Assembly: GCA_934255405.1 (NCBI GenBank)
Contig: CAKQNT010000005.1
Location: 1-64,000, forward strand
Source: an uncultured Alphaproteobacteria bacterium
GTDB lineage: Bacteria > Pseudomonadota > Alphaproteobacteria > RF32 > CAG-239
Length of the DNA stretch: 64,000 nucleotides
Direction: 5' to 3'
Of the stretch, positions 43,362 to 52,172 are shown piece after piece. The translations under genes and the position numbers were made by a program. Below the pieces are notes generated by a model, which saw only the letters and a program-made list of their open reading frames with translations, had not been told where the DNA came from and ran no database searches. Each line of letters opens with the position of its first letter. The stretch's first letter is position 1.

Positions 43362-43655
43362 GAGGTTGCTCTATGGACACCTAAAGCACCTGCCTGCAGT
43401 CTCGGAAAATTCATGTACTATTTTGTACACTAGAATTTTCCTCGCTTTGCCAAGCACTTTATTTGTCGCATATATCAACCTCTATTCTTGATATATTTGA
43501 GGTTGTTCTATGGACACCTAAAGCACTTGTCTGCAGTTGTTTAGATATATTTGAGGTTACTCTATGCATATCTAAAGTACCTGCCTGCAGTCTCGGAAAA
43601 TTGCTATTTATTATATTCCGATTTGGTGTCTGCACACTCTTTATTATTTTCTAAA
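43362..43655. repeat. Long-hairpin repeats upstream of ldh (one full, two partial)
   Basis: Copy 1 (43362-43482) has arms GAGGTTG and CAACCTC, CTAAAGCAC pairing with GCACTTTAT, and CGGAAAATTC pairing with GAATTTTCCTCG around the apex CATGTACT...GTACACT. A truncated copy starts at 43499 and a third at 43553 (GAGGTTACTCTATG, then CTGCCTGCAGTCTCGGAAAA). The words CTGCAGTC and CACCTAAAGCAC recur. No gene lies in 43346-43754. Confidence 0.82.
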
Positions 43656-43700
43656 TTTCTTTTCCTGTTTATATATATAAATGTTTTATAAAATTACAAT

Positions 43701-43729
43701 AAAAAAAGGCTGCTTGGAGGCAGCCTTTT
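43701..43729 (-). terminator. Terminator of the small acidic-tail gene
   Basis: AAAGGCTGC (43705-43713) pairs with GCAGCCTTT (43720-43728). On the minus strand it is followed by seven T, so it ends the gene at 43755. Confidence 0.85.
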
Positions 43730-43754
43730 GGTAACAAAATCTTTCGATTTGTTA

Positions 43755-44105
43755 TTATTTTGCGGCAGGAGCCGGAGCTTCAGCCGGTTTTTCTGTAGCC
43801 GGAGCGGCAGGGGCTTCGGCAGCCGGAGCAGCAGCTTCTTCTGCAACCGGAGCAGCAGGTGCTTCGGCAGCGCCTTCTTCAACCACTGTTTCATCTTCGT
43901 CAGCGGTGGCTTCCGGATTAGTTTCAATAACTTCTTCCGCTTCAACCTCGGCAACATCGCCATCAGCAATGGCATCATCGGCAACAACGCCTTCTTCAAC
44001 CACAACCACTTCTTCAGGAGCAGTAACGGTGTTATTGCGTTTTACAAACTGACCGATTACCAACAAAGCAACAATTACCAGAACAATATAAAAAATCTTT
44101 TTCAT
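43755..44105 (-). CDS. Small membrane-anchored protein with acidic Ala/Pro-rich tail
   Basis: A 116-residue protein. One N-terminal hydrophobic segment (IFYIVLVIVALLVIGQFV), then a low-complexity tail of A, E, P and V with repeats such as EAPAAPVAEEAA and EAPAAPATEKPA. Likely anchored in the inner membrane with a flexible periplasmic tail. No domain is recognised. Single gene with its own terminator. Confidence 0.65.
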   Translation of the reverse strand: MKKIFYIVLVIVALLVIGQFVKRNNTVTAPEEVVVVEEGVVADDAIADGDVAEVEAEEVIETNPEATADEDETVVEEGAAEAPAAPVAEEAAAPAAEAPAAPATEKPAEAPAPAAK

Positions 44106-44183
44106 CAGAAACCTCTTGGATAAAATTATGTATCGGTTAATAGATTAGGAATTTAGTAGATAAATGTCAATATGAATCGCAAA

Positions 44184-44984
44184 TTATCTGACGCCAAAAC
44201 GATTACCCGAGCCATAATGCTTAAGCCCCTGGCGATATGCCCAGATTCCTAGACCTAAAAAGGCAAAAACTCCGCAGCAAAGAATGCCAAGATCAATAAA
44301 ATTAAAGTTACGAATCAGTTCTACCGGATATAAAGATATCAGTCCGGCGGGAATTATGGTTAAGAATACCAATTTATACCATCCGGTGAAGATAGATGCC
44401 GGTTGACTGGCAAAAGTGAGTAGCGACATGGTGATGTTGTCTCCTAAGCGTTGCGAATCGCTGACAAAAAATGCCAGACACGAAACCAATAATCGGAATC
44501 CGTATATCAACAAAAATGCCAAGAATGAACATAACAGCATAATGCCGAAACTTTTGAGGCTGACATATCCGGACATAAAATATACTAAGAATCCGGTGAC
44601 ATAGTCTCCCCAGTTGGCAAAAGTGGACTCGGAGGTGGAAATCAGAAATAAACTGCTGCGAGGCGATATCAGGTAGTTGTCTAAATTGCCGTTATCAATA
44701 TATTCGGGCAGAGTTTGAATACCACGGGCAAACAAGGCAAAGGTGGCAAAAGCATTGTTCATAACCGAGAATAACAATGCCATATCGCCAAAATGCCAGC
44801 CGTTGACAGAGCCTTTGTTCTGAAAAATTACCCACCACATAAAAACAAAAGACAGGTTGTTGATTGTCATCATCAAGACATTTACAACAGCATCGGATTT
44901 GTTCAAAAAAGCGGTTTTGAGGTTACTTTTTTGAATGAACAAAAACAATTTGCAGAGATTGATAAATTTATCCGCCATAGACAT
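44184..44984 (-). CDS. ABC-2 type exporter permease (second)
   Basis: A 266-residue polytopic protein with about six hydrophobic segments, matching ABC-2 permeases of the DUF990/PF06182 type: MMTINNLSFVFMWWVIFQNK and EYIDNGNLDNYLISPRSSLF. It overlaps the first permease gene by 17 bases. It forms the membrane part of an exporter with its neighbour. Substrate unknown. Confidence 0.8.
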   Translation of the reverse strand: MSMADKFINLCKLFLFIQKSNLKTAFLNKSDAVVNVLMMTINNLSFVFMWWVIFQNKGSVNGWHFGDMALLFSVMNNAFATFALFARGIQTLPEYIDNGNLDNYLISPRSSLFLISTSESTFANWGDYVTGFLVYFMSGYVSLKSFGIMLLCSFLAFLLIYGFRLLVSCLAFFVSDSQRLGDNITMSLLTFASQPASIFTGWYKLVFLTIIPAGLISLYPVELIRNFNFIDLGILCCGVFAFLGLGIWAYRQGLKHYGSGNRFGVR

Positions 44985-45744
44985 TTACCCTTTTGGTTAG
45001 CTTTTGGTAGGTGAAGTATGCAAAAATACCCATCAGACAGACCCAAAAACAGTTGAGAACAAAAGCATTGAGCAAATTGTTCCATGAAAAATCATAAACC
45101 AATTTGATTGTCAGGTAGTAGAATGAATAGAACGGTGTCCATTTGGCAATGTCTACAAACCAATCAGGATAAATGCTTAAAGGAAAAATTGCTCCGCCTA
45201 AAATAAAGGCCAGACGCTCAATAGCCATGCTGAGGGTTCTGATGCTGGAAAGCCACAGGCTGCAAAGTCCTACAGCGGTATAAAGCAGTATGTTGATGCA
45301 GGACGAAATAAAACAAGCGCAAAAAATAATCGGAAACTGCCACCATTCAAAAGGCGGAGTTCCGGTTAAAATCAAAGTTGCGGCGGTGCCGAATCCTCCC
45401 ATAATCAGATACGATACACTCATATTGCCTATAGCTTCGGCGTAGCGCATAAAAAAGAATGATATGGGCTTGTTGATGTAATATGCCATTGTGCCAGAGC
45501 ATATATCATCAAACAAAATACGGTCTATTTTGGGGCTGGATAGAATAATCATTTCGGCAAACAGCAGATACCATATAAATGTGCGATTTAGGCCGTTTTC
45601 CAAACTATCGGCAGCGATAACTTCCCAGAGGCGGTTGTAGATGAACAGCAAAATGAATAAGAAAAACAGCAAGCCGGAAAGGTTGGCTTTTTTGCTCCAT
45701 GCTTGTTTGAAAGAGATGAGAAACAGAGCCAGATATTTATTCAC
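44968..45744 (-). CDS. ABC-2 type exporter permease (first)
   Basis: A 258-residue protein with about six membrane segments and the ABC-2 loop DDICSGTMAYYINKPISFFF. It is the partner of the permease at 44184; the pair likely forms a heterodimeric pore. It overlaps the ATPase gene by 8 bases, so the three are one translationally coupled operon. Confidence 0.8.
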   Translation of the reverse strand: MNKYLALFLISFKQAWSKKANLSGLLFFLFILLFIYNRLWEVIAADSLENGLNRTFIWYLLFAEMIILSSPKIDRILFDDICSGTMAYYINKPISFFFMRYAEAIGNMSVSYLIMGGFGTAATLILTGTPPFEWWQFPIIFCACFISSCINILLYTAVGLCSLWLSSIRTLSMAIERLAFILGGAIFPLSIYPDWFVDIAKWTPFYSFYYLTIKLVYDFSWNNLLNAFVLNCFWVCLMGIFAYFTYQKLTKRVNVYGG

Positions 45745-46657
45745 GGCGGTATATCTCCTTAATAATCTCTTCCATAGGCGGGTTTTCTACCGTCATATCA
45801 ATAACGTGGTATTTGTTTACCAGTTCATCAATGGCTTTTTTGACCGGCGTTTTTTTGGTGTTGACTTCTGTGCGAATCTTTTCACCGGTATCAGTGGCGA
45901 TTTCTATATATTTTTTGCTTAGGAACGAATCTTTGAGGGTGGAAATGGAATCGTCAAAAATAATTTTTCCTTTGTTGATGATGATGACTCTTTCACAGAC
46001 TTTTTCCATATCATCGGTATCGTGCGAAGTGAGGAGCAGTGTGGTCTCTTCTTCCAGCGCTTGTTTTTTTATCAGGTTGCGGATAATCTCCTTGGCGGTG
46101 ACGTCGAGCCCGATGGTCGGTTCGTCCAAAAACAATACCTGAGGTCTATGCAAAAGAGAGGTGACAATTTCGCAACGCATACGTTGTCCTAAAGACAAAG
46201 AGCGGGTGGGGTGGGTAAGCAGATCTCTTATTTCAAACAAATTTACCAATTTTGATAAGCGGCGTTTGAAAGGAATATCTGCGATGTTATATATTTTACC
46301 CATCAGGGCAAAACTGTCTTGCACCGGAAGATTGTACCATAGTTGGGAGCGTTGTCCAAAAACAGTGCCAATGCCGGAGCTCAACTCTTGTCGGTTGTTC
46401 CAGGGAATCAGTCCGTTTACCAACGCAGTGCCCGAAGTCGGGTGTAAAATTGAAGAGAGCATTTTGATGGTGGTGGATTTGCCGGCGCCATTAGGCCCGA
46501 TAAAAGCAACCCGCTCGCCTTTGGCAATATTAAAACTTATCTTGTCGACGGCAGTTATGTTTTTGTATTCCGGATGAAAAAAACTTTTGAGTGTGCCGGT
46601 GTGTTTTTGGATTTTGAATTTTTTGGTAAGTTGTTTAACTTCTATAATGTTTGTCAT
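45737..46657 (-). CDS. ABC exporter ATP-binding protein
   Basis: About 306 residues. Walker A is FIGPNGAGKSTT, Q-loop region GTVFGQRSQLWYN, signature LSLGQRMRC, Walker B VLFLDEPTIGLD and H-loop TSHDTDD. The extra C-terminal part (from about 225) is typical of ATPases paired with DUF990 permeases. ATG 46657 is preferred; a GTG at 46669 would add four residues. Confidence 0.9.
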   Translation of the reverse strand: MTNIIEVKQLTKKFKIQKHTGTLKSFFHPEYKNITAVDKISFNIAKGERVAFIGPNGAGKSTTIKMLSSILHPTSGTALVNGLIPWNNRQELSSGIGTVFGQRSQLWYNLPVQDSFALMGKIYNIADIPFKRRLSKLVNLFEIRDLLTHPTRSLSLGQRMRCEIVTSLLHRPQVLFLDEPTIGLDVTAKEIIRNLIKKQALEEETTLLLTSHDTDDMEKVCERVIIINKGKIIFDDSISTLKDSFLSKKYIEIATDTGEKIRTEVNTKKTPVKKAIDELVNKYHVIDMTVENPPMEEIIKEIYRRE

Positions 46658-46741
46658 GATTTTATCCACTTTAAGGCTATTCGCAAAGTATAAGTTTTTT
46701 GCGCCTTAAAGCAAGTGTTATTTGCCCATTTTGTGTGTTTT

Positions 46742-46771
46742 TTGAAAATAATGCTTGTCAAATAGGATAAA
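46742..46771 (+). promoter_or_regulatory. Candidate acpP promoter
   Basis: TTGAAA (46742-46747), 18 bases, GATAAA (46766-46771) lie about 70 bases before the acpP ATG. Moderate match only. Confidence 0.3.
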
Positions 46772-46843
46772 ATTGTGCTAACAAGTCAATCACGGGCTGT
46801 TGTGGTCCGATTAATTTGTTTTAATTTATTTGAGGTTTATCAT

Positions 46844-47077
46844 ATGACTGATACAGCAAACCGCGTTAAGAAAATCGTTGCCGAGCATCTTGGCGTTGAA
46901 GAATCTAAAGTTACAGAGAATGCCAGCTTCATCGACGATTTGGGCGCAGATAGCTTGGATACAGTAGAGTTGGTTATGGCTTTCGAAGAAGAATTCGGTT
47001 GTGAAATTCCTGATGAAGCCGCAGAGAAGATTCTGACTGTTAAAGATGCTATCGATTATCTTTCTAAGAATGCTTAA
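46844..47077 (+). CDS. acpP: Acyl carrier protein
   Basis: A 77-residue acidic four-helix protein carrying fatty acyl chains on 4'-phosphopantetheine at S37 in GADSLDTVELVMAFE. ATG 46844 has TGAGG upstream; earlier in-frame codons add an unlikely tail. It is followed by a hairpin and fabF, the usual order. Confidence 0.97.
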   Translation: MTDTANRVKKIVAEHLGVEESKVTENASFIDDLGADSLDTVELVMAFEEEFGCEIPDEAAEKILTVKDAIDYLSKNA

Positions 47078-47103
47078 GTCTGTATGACTTTGGAAAAAAT
47101 TGT

Positions 47104-47133
47104 GAAACTCGCTCATACCTTAAAGCGAGTTTC
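47104..47133 (+). terminator. Attenuator-like hairpin between acpP and fabF
   Basis: GAAACTCGCT (47104-47113) pairs with AGCGAGTTTC (47124-47133) around a 10-base loop. Only ATTGTTAT follows, without a full T run, so it may partly terminate or protect the acpP message, giving more ACP than FabF. Confidence 0.55.
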
Positions 47134-47169
47134 ATTGTTATCTGCCGAATGGTTTTAAGAGGTGAACTG

Positions 47170-48444
47170 ATGAGAAGAGTTGTTGTTACTGGTTTGGGTG
47201 TATTGTCTCCGTTGGGACGCGGTGTCGAGCATAACTGGGAAAGTATTTTGGCCGGTAAATCCGGAATCAAAAAGATTACCAACATTGATTTGAAAGATAT
47301 TCCGGTTTCGATTGCCGGTCAGGTGCCTTGGGGTGAAGGAGAAGGAGAGTTTAATCCCGATACTGTTTTGCCGCCAAAAGACCAGAAGAAAAATGACAAA
47401 TTTATTCTCTACGGTATGGCTGCCGGTACCGATGCCATGCTTGATTCCGGTTGGAACGCAGAAGAAGTGAGCGAAGAGGAAAAATATCGCGCCGGTGTGA
47501 TGATGGGTTCCGGAATCGGCGGATTGCAGACGATTTATGACAATTCTGTTTCTTTTAATGAAAACGGAATGAAGAGAATTTCTCCGTTCTTTATTCCGGC
47601 ATGCTTGATTAATCTTATTTCCGGAAATCTTTCTATTAAATTCGGGCTTAAAGGACCGAATCATGCTTGTGTTACCGCTTGTTCAACCGGTACTCATGCC
47701 ATTGGCGACGCCGCGGCGATGATTGCTAGGGGCGACGCTGATTTGATGTTGGCCGGCGGCGCGGAATCTGCAGTTAATGTATTGGGGTTGTCCGGATTTG
47801 CTCGTATGAAGGCGATTACCTCTGATTTTAATGATAATCCTGAGAAGGCTTCTCGTCCGTGGGATAAGGATCGCAGTGGTTTTGTTATGGGCGAGGGAGC
47901 CGGTGCGTTGGTACTGGAGGAACTTGAGCACGCTAAGGCTCGCGGTGCTAAAATTTATGCCGAGGTTGTCGGTTATGGTATGAGCGGCGATGCCTATCAT
48001 ATCACGGCTCCGTCCGGTGATGGCGCGTATCGCGCTATGAAAATGGCGACTGACCACGCCGCCGAGCATGGGGTTAAACTGAGCGATATCGGCTATATTA
48101 ATGCTCATGGAACCTCAACTCCTGCCGGTGATGTCGGCGAGGCCTTGGCGGTTAAACGTTTGTTTGGTGATGAAGGAATCAAACACGTTTCCATGTCTTC
48201 TACAAAGTCTTCAATCGGACACTTGTTGGGAGCTGCCGGCGCTGTAGAGGCGGTGTATTCAATCTTGGCTTTGAGAGATCAGATTTGTCCTCCGACACTG
48301 AATCTTGAGAATCCTGAAGAGGAGTTGGCTGATTTTGATTTGGTTCCGCTTAAGGCTAAAAAGCGTGAAATAAATGCGGTTATGTCAAATTCATTCGGAT
48401 TTGGCGGCACCAACTCTTCGGTAATCTTTAAACGCTATAAATAA
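47170..48444 (+). CDS. fabF: 3-oxoacyl-ACP synthase II
   Basis: A 424-residue condensing enzyme elongating fatty acids. The catalytic cysteine is in ACSTGTHAIGDAA, with histidines in YINAHGTSTPAGD and SIGHLLGAAGAVE; the end FGFGGTNSSVIF is typical. ATG 47170 has AGAGGTG upstream; an in-frame ATG at 47149 precedes it. Confidence 0.96.
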   Translation: MRRVVVTGLGVLSPLGRGVEHNWESILAGKSGIKKITNIDLKDIPVSIAGQVPWGEGEGEFNPDTVLPPKDQKKNDKFILYGMAAGTDAMLDSGWNAEEVSEEEKYRAGVMMGSGIGGLQTIYDNSVSFNENGMKRISPFFIPACLINLISGNLSIKFGLKGPNHACVTACSTGTHAIGDAAAMIARGDADLMLAGGAESAVNVLGLSGFARMKAITSDFNDNPEKASRPWDKDRSGFVMGEGAGALVLEELEHAKARGAKIYAEVVGYGMSGDAYHITAPSGDGAYRAMKMATDHAAEHGVKLSDIGYINAHGTSTPAGDVGEALAVKRLFGDEGIKHVSMSSTKSSIGHLLGAAGAVEAVYSILALRDQICPPTLNLENPEEELADFDLVPLKAKKREINAVMSNSFGFGGTNSSVIFKRYK

Positions 48445-48461
48445 AAGCGAGATTTGTTTAG

Positions 48462-49415
48462 ATGAAAAAACTGCTTTTGCCGGTAATTGTGGGGACGCTG
48501 GTTGTTTTGGCTTGGCTGAAACAAGAAATTTATGCCCCCGGAAAAATGCCGGCAGAGGCAGTTGTTTTGGTTAATAAAGGTTCGGGCTCGGCGGTGGTGG
48601 CGCAAAAACTGGCAGATTCCGGAGTTATCAGATATCCGTTGGTGTTTAAGATTGCGGCAAGATTGAAAGGGTTGGATAAAAATCTTAAGGCCGGAGAATA
48701 TTTGTTTGCACCAAATATTTCTATGGCAGAAGTTATTTCTCAAATGGCTCGCGGCGATGTGCTTTATCGAAGACTGACATTGCCGGAAGGGCTGACATCA
48801 GCGCAAATGCTTAGTATTATCAGGAATAATGAATTTTTGGGCGGTGAAGTATCGCAAGAGGTGGAAGAAGGTTCATTGTTGCCGGAGACTTATAGTTTTT
48901 CACGCGGAGATAGTCGAGATAGCATTGTTGCTCAGGCGCAGGCTGCTATGCAAAAAGCTTTGTCTGAAGTGTGGCAAAATCGAGATGAGTATGTTCCGGT
49001 GAAAAACGCTAAAGAGTTGTTGGTTTTGGCTTCGATTGTTGAGAAAGAAACCGGAGTGCCAGAAGAGCGCCCTTTGGTGGCATCGGTATTTGTTAATCGT
49101 TTGCGCAAGGGAATGCGTTTGCAGACAGATCCGACGGTTATTTATGCGCTGACCAATGGACAAGATGATTTGGGGCGGGTGTTGACACGAAAAGATTTGC
49201 AAGTTGACAGCCCTTATAATACTTACAAATATAGCGGTTTGCCGCCAAAGCCGATTTGTAATCCGGGGCGTGCGGCGCTGGAGGCGGTGGCGCATCCGGA
49301 AATGAGTAATTATTTATATTTTGTAGCCAGCGGCAATGGCGGACATAATTTTGCCGAATCATTGAACGAGCATAACCGCAATGTGAGCAGCTGGAAAAAA
49401 CAACAGCAAAAATAA
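48462..49415 (+). CDS. mltG: Endolytic murein transglycosylase MltG
   Basis: A 317-residue inner-membrane lytic transglycosylase (YceG) that cuts nascent glycan strands. An N-terminal membrane segment, a LysM-like part and the catalytic region LASIVEKETGVPEERPLVAS with the active-site glutamate are seen, followed by RLRKGMRLQTDPTVIYAL and NPGRAALEAVAHP. It starts 17 bases after fabF, a common acpP-fabF-mltG order. Confidence 0.93.
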   Translation: MKKLLLPVIVGTLVVLAWLKQEIYAPGKMPAEAVVLVNKGSGSAVVAQKLADSGVIRYPLVFKIAARLKGLDKNLKAGEYLFAPNISMAEVISQMARGDVLYRRLTLPEGLTSAQMLSIIRNNEFLGGEVSQEVEEGSLLPETYSFSRGDSRDSIVAQAQAAMQKALSEVWQNRDEYVPVKNAKELLVLASIVEKETGVPEERPLVASVFVNRLRKGMRLQTDPTVIYALTNGQDDLGRVLTRKDLQVDSPYNTYKYSGLPPKPICNPGRAALEAVAHPEMSNYLYFVASGNGGHNFAESLNEHNRNVSSWKKQQQK

Positions 49416-49441
49416 ATCAAATTGTTAGAGAATCGGATTGC

Positions 49442-49960
49442 TTAGGCCTGACCGGCGGTTTCCATCAACATAGGATAGAGCGCCTGTTTGGGGTCCATTC
49501 CTTTAGTGAGTACAACCTTAAAAATCGGATACATACGTTCACATTCTTTGATGGCAATATCAATCATTTGAGCAATTTTGTGTTCAAAGAGTTCATCATC
49601 ATAGTCCAAAAACAGCGAGTGCTTGAAAACCGGAGTGTTTTGCTCAGTCCAATATGAGAAATGTCCGACCCAAAGTTCTTCATTAATCAGAGCCAACAGC
49701 TCAAAAATTTTGCTGCGGTCAGCAAGTTTGTTTTCAATATCCATAAGGCACGACAGATGCAGGCAGTTCATGCTGGGTTCCCAGGCAAAAAACAGCAACA
49801 TATTGTTCCACTTGCCCTGCACCTCAATCACGACCTCATTAACATTGCGGCGCTCCAGCTCAAAAGAGCGATTGGCGAAAATATTCTCAACCATATCGAT
49901 GGGATTATATGCAGGGGCTAAGTTCTTTGCCGGTTCCATTTCTTTTTGCTCCGATGTCAA
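49442..49960 (-). CDS. YbjN domain protein
   Basis: A 172-residue protein with a YbjN fold like type III secretion chaperones: WNNMLLFFAWEPSMNCLHLS, LLALINEELWVGHFSYWTEQ and HKIAQMIDIAIKECERMYP. Common and conserved in alphaproteobacteria; molecular role unclear. It is divergent from lgt across a 219-base region with DnaA boxes. Confidence 0.8.
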   Translation of the reverse strand: MTSEQKEMEPAKNLAPAYNPIDMVENIFANRSFELERRNVNEVVIEVQGKWNNMLLFFAWEPSMNCLHLSCLMDIENKLADRSKIFELLALINEELWVGHFSYWTEQNTPVFKHSLFLDYDDELFEHKIAQMIDIAIKECERMYPIFKVVLTKGMDPKQALYPMLMETAGQA

Positions 49961-49990
49961 AACTAATTACAAAATCAGCTTGCAATGCCG

Positions 49991-50125
49991 AGTCGCAAAT
50001 TTCAATCCCCGAGTCGCAGTTTTCCACTTAATTCACAATTGTGGATAAATGTTGATTTGCTAAAACGTGAAAAATCAATGTGTTATCTGTGGTCTGTGGA
50101 TAAAGATTTTTTTAGGTGTGGATAT
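49991..50125. promoter_or_regulatory. DnaA-box cluster with GANTC sites
   Basis: TGTGGATAA occurs at 50040-50048 and 50095-50103 (perfect DnaA boxes read on the minus strand as TTATCCACA), with TGTGGATAT at 50117-50125. Two GAGTCGCA words (about 49991 and 50011) hold GANTC methylation sites used by CcrM. A/T-rich sequence follows to 50160. It could be a DnaA-regulated promoter region, a titration site or part of an origin. Confidence 0.55.
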
Positions 50126-50179
50126 ATTAGGGCTAATTAATTATTCTTTAACCGAAATGATAACTGTAAAGGTGCAAAA

Positions 50180-50971
50180 ATGGTGGGATTGAGTTTTCCG
50201 GATATTTCTCCGATTATGTTTAGCATAGGTCCGTTGGCAATTCGCTGGTATTCTATGGCTTATTTGGTAGGAATTGTGGCCGGATGGCTGCTGGTTAATC
50301 GAAATGTGCGGATAAACAAGCTTGGTTTGGAAAAAACGCAAATAGAAGATTTGATGTTTTATATAACGCTGGGAATTATTTTGGGCGGTCGCTTGGGGTA
50401 TGCGATTTTTTACGGCGGGGCGGAGATGTGGCTGAAGCCGTGGCGCTTGTTGGAGATCTGGAAAGGCGGGATGTCTTTTCATGGCGGGGTAGTCGGAGTG
50501 ATTGCTGCGGTTTGGTTGTTTTCTCGCAAGATAAAATATTCTTTTTTAGCGCTGACTGATTTGGTGGTTTTGTATGCGCCGATAGGAATTTTTTTAGGGC
50601 GCTTGGCTAATTTTGTTAATGATGAGTTATGGGGGCGGGTGACAACCGTGCCATGGGCGGTACGTTTTCCGGCCGGAGGATATTTGCCGCGGCATCCTTC
50701 ACAGTTGTATGAAGGGCTGTTGGAAGGCGTATTGATGTTTGTCGTCTTAAATTTATTGTGGCAGTTGCCGAAGATACGCCGGATTCATGGTGAGGTTTCT
50801 GCTTTATTTATAATTTTGTACGGATGTTTCCGAATAATCTTGGAGCAGTTCAGAGAGCCGGACGTGCAGTTAGGGTTCTTCTTTGGCGGGGTTACCATGG
50901 GACAGATGTTGTCGATTCCGCTGATGGTCGGCGGTTTGGCGGTATTGGTGTGGTGCTTTCGCAAAGATTAG
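50180..50971 (+). CDS. lgt: Prolipoprotein diacylglyceryl transferase
   Basis: A 263-residue integral membrane enzyme adding diacylglycerol to lipoprotein cysteines. Conserved IRWYSMAYLVGIVAGW, GGRLGYAIFYG, the MSFHGGVVG histidine-glycine motif and the signature GRLANFVNDELWGR are present, with about seven membrane segments. The Shine-Dalgarno is AAAGGTG. It converges with the GGDEF-like gene, overlapping by 4 bases. Confidence 0.96.
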   Translation: MVGLSFPDISPIMFSIGPLAIRWYSMAYLVGIVAGWLLVNRNVRINKLGLEKTQIEDLMFYITLGIILGGRLGYAIFYGGAEMWLKPWRLLEIWKGGMSFHGGVVGVIAAVWLFSRKIKYSFLALTDLVVLYAPIGIFLGRLANFVNDELWGRVTTVPWAVRFPAGGYLPRHPSQLYEGLLEGVLMFVVLNLLWQLPKIRRIHGEVSALFIILYGCFRIILEQFREPDVQLGFFFGGVTMGQMLSIPLMVGGLAVLVWCFRKD

Positions 50972-52134
50972 GCTTTTGAGGTTACATTGTGGCTGAACGC
51001 GCGAATTTTTCGCATAGCCTTATCGGCTCGAGCTAAAACTTCAAATGAGTTGGCATCGCTGCGTTTTTTTTCTGATACTCCGGCAGAGACAGTCAGTTTA
51101 ATCGGTTTGTGGCGTGTGCTGAACTCAAATTGGGCAGAGGCAATGGCGCGGCGGATAATCTCTAAGCGCTCAAAGCTTTCGTTCTTGTCCAGATTTTTGT
51201 AGAGGATAACAAATTTATCGTCATCATAACGATATATGTTTTCGTCTTTTTCCAGATTTATAATTTGTCTGGCAATCAGCTTGGTGAGGATGTTTTGGAT
51301 GCGGCGACCGAAGTTTATGCCCAGTTTATCATAGTCATCAATACTGATAACGCCAACGCAGTATTTGAATGGCAAATTTTTGGAGTGAATGATATAGTAA
51401 TTGCGGCTGTCCAATCCGGTGAGGGTGTCTTTGTAGGTTTCGTTATAGATAATTTGCGCCAGTGCGGATAATGAGATTAATACCGCGCAAAAGCAAAAGA
51501 TACTGAGACCGGAGGCGGAATCCGAATAATAAAAAGCCAGACAAACTGATAATGAGGTAAAAAAGTAATTATAGTCGGCAATTGAGCCGCTGATTGCGGA
51601 ATTATATAAGGTTGTCAGCAACAGAATAATAAATATCATTAGGCTTACAAGATTCAAGGTGTTCGGAGAGTAGATCGAGATGCCGAGAGCAACTTGGTGG
51701 CGGGCCAGTAATTCAGCTAATGAAAATTGAGCAAAGATTCCCAGCAGAATCCAGATATTGATTTTATTGAAAAATCTTTTTGCCGGCAAAAAATATAATA
51801 TCAGGAGGTTGAGCGGCAGTAAGGTGGCAAGGCTTATATAGGCGGCGGATTGCGCATATTCGGCGCCAAATAGGTGTTTTAAGAAGTTAATCAGCACATA
51901 GGCTAAAGCAATAAGCAAAAAAATAAACACCGGTTTGCCGCGGTTGCAATATAGCAAGGTTAGAAATCCGATAAAGCTCAACAAATAGAATCCGGTATGA
52001 AAAACGGAAGTTGCGGTGTTGGAGAAAGTTCCTTGCAAGCAAAAACTCAGCAGCGCGCAGGCAAACAAAAATGCTGGTAATAGCATATTGCCAATCAGAG
52101 GGATAATTTTTTCGATTTGGGCCAGTTTTTTCAT
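50968..52134 (-). CDS. Membrane protein with degenerate GGDEF domain
   Basis: A 388-residue protein with eight or nine N-terminal hydrophobic segments (to about residue 225) and a C-terminal GGDEF fold: DTLTGLDSRNYYIIHSK, ISIDDYDKLGINFG and ADKAMRKIRAF. The GG[DE]EF motif is replaced by YDDDKF (RYDDDKFVILY), so cyclase activity is doubtful; it may bind GTP or c-di-GMP. It parallels the degenerate EAL-like pair at 19-22 kb. Confidence 0.75.
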   Translation of the reverse strand: MKKLAQIEKIIPLIGNMLLPAFLFACALLSFCLQGTFSNTATSVFHTGFYLLSFIGFLTLLYCNRGKPVFIFLLIALAYVLINFLKHLFGAEYAQSAAYISLATLLPLNLLILYFLPAKRFFNKINIWILLGIFAQFSLAELLARHQVALGISIYSPNTLNLVSLMIFIILLLTTLYNSAISGSIADYNYFFTSLSVCLAFYYSDSASGLSIFCFCAVLISLSALAQIIYNETYKDTLTGLDSRNYYIIHSKNLPFKYCVGVISIDDYDKLGINFGRRIQNILTKLIARQIINLEKDENIYRYDDDKFVILYKNLDKNESFERLEIIRRAIASAQFEFSTRHKPIKLTVSAGVSEKKRSDANSFEVLARADKAMRKIRAFSHNVTSKA

Positions 52135-52172
52135 CGCAACTCCTAAAGTGCGACTATTATAATCGAAAAAAG

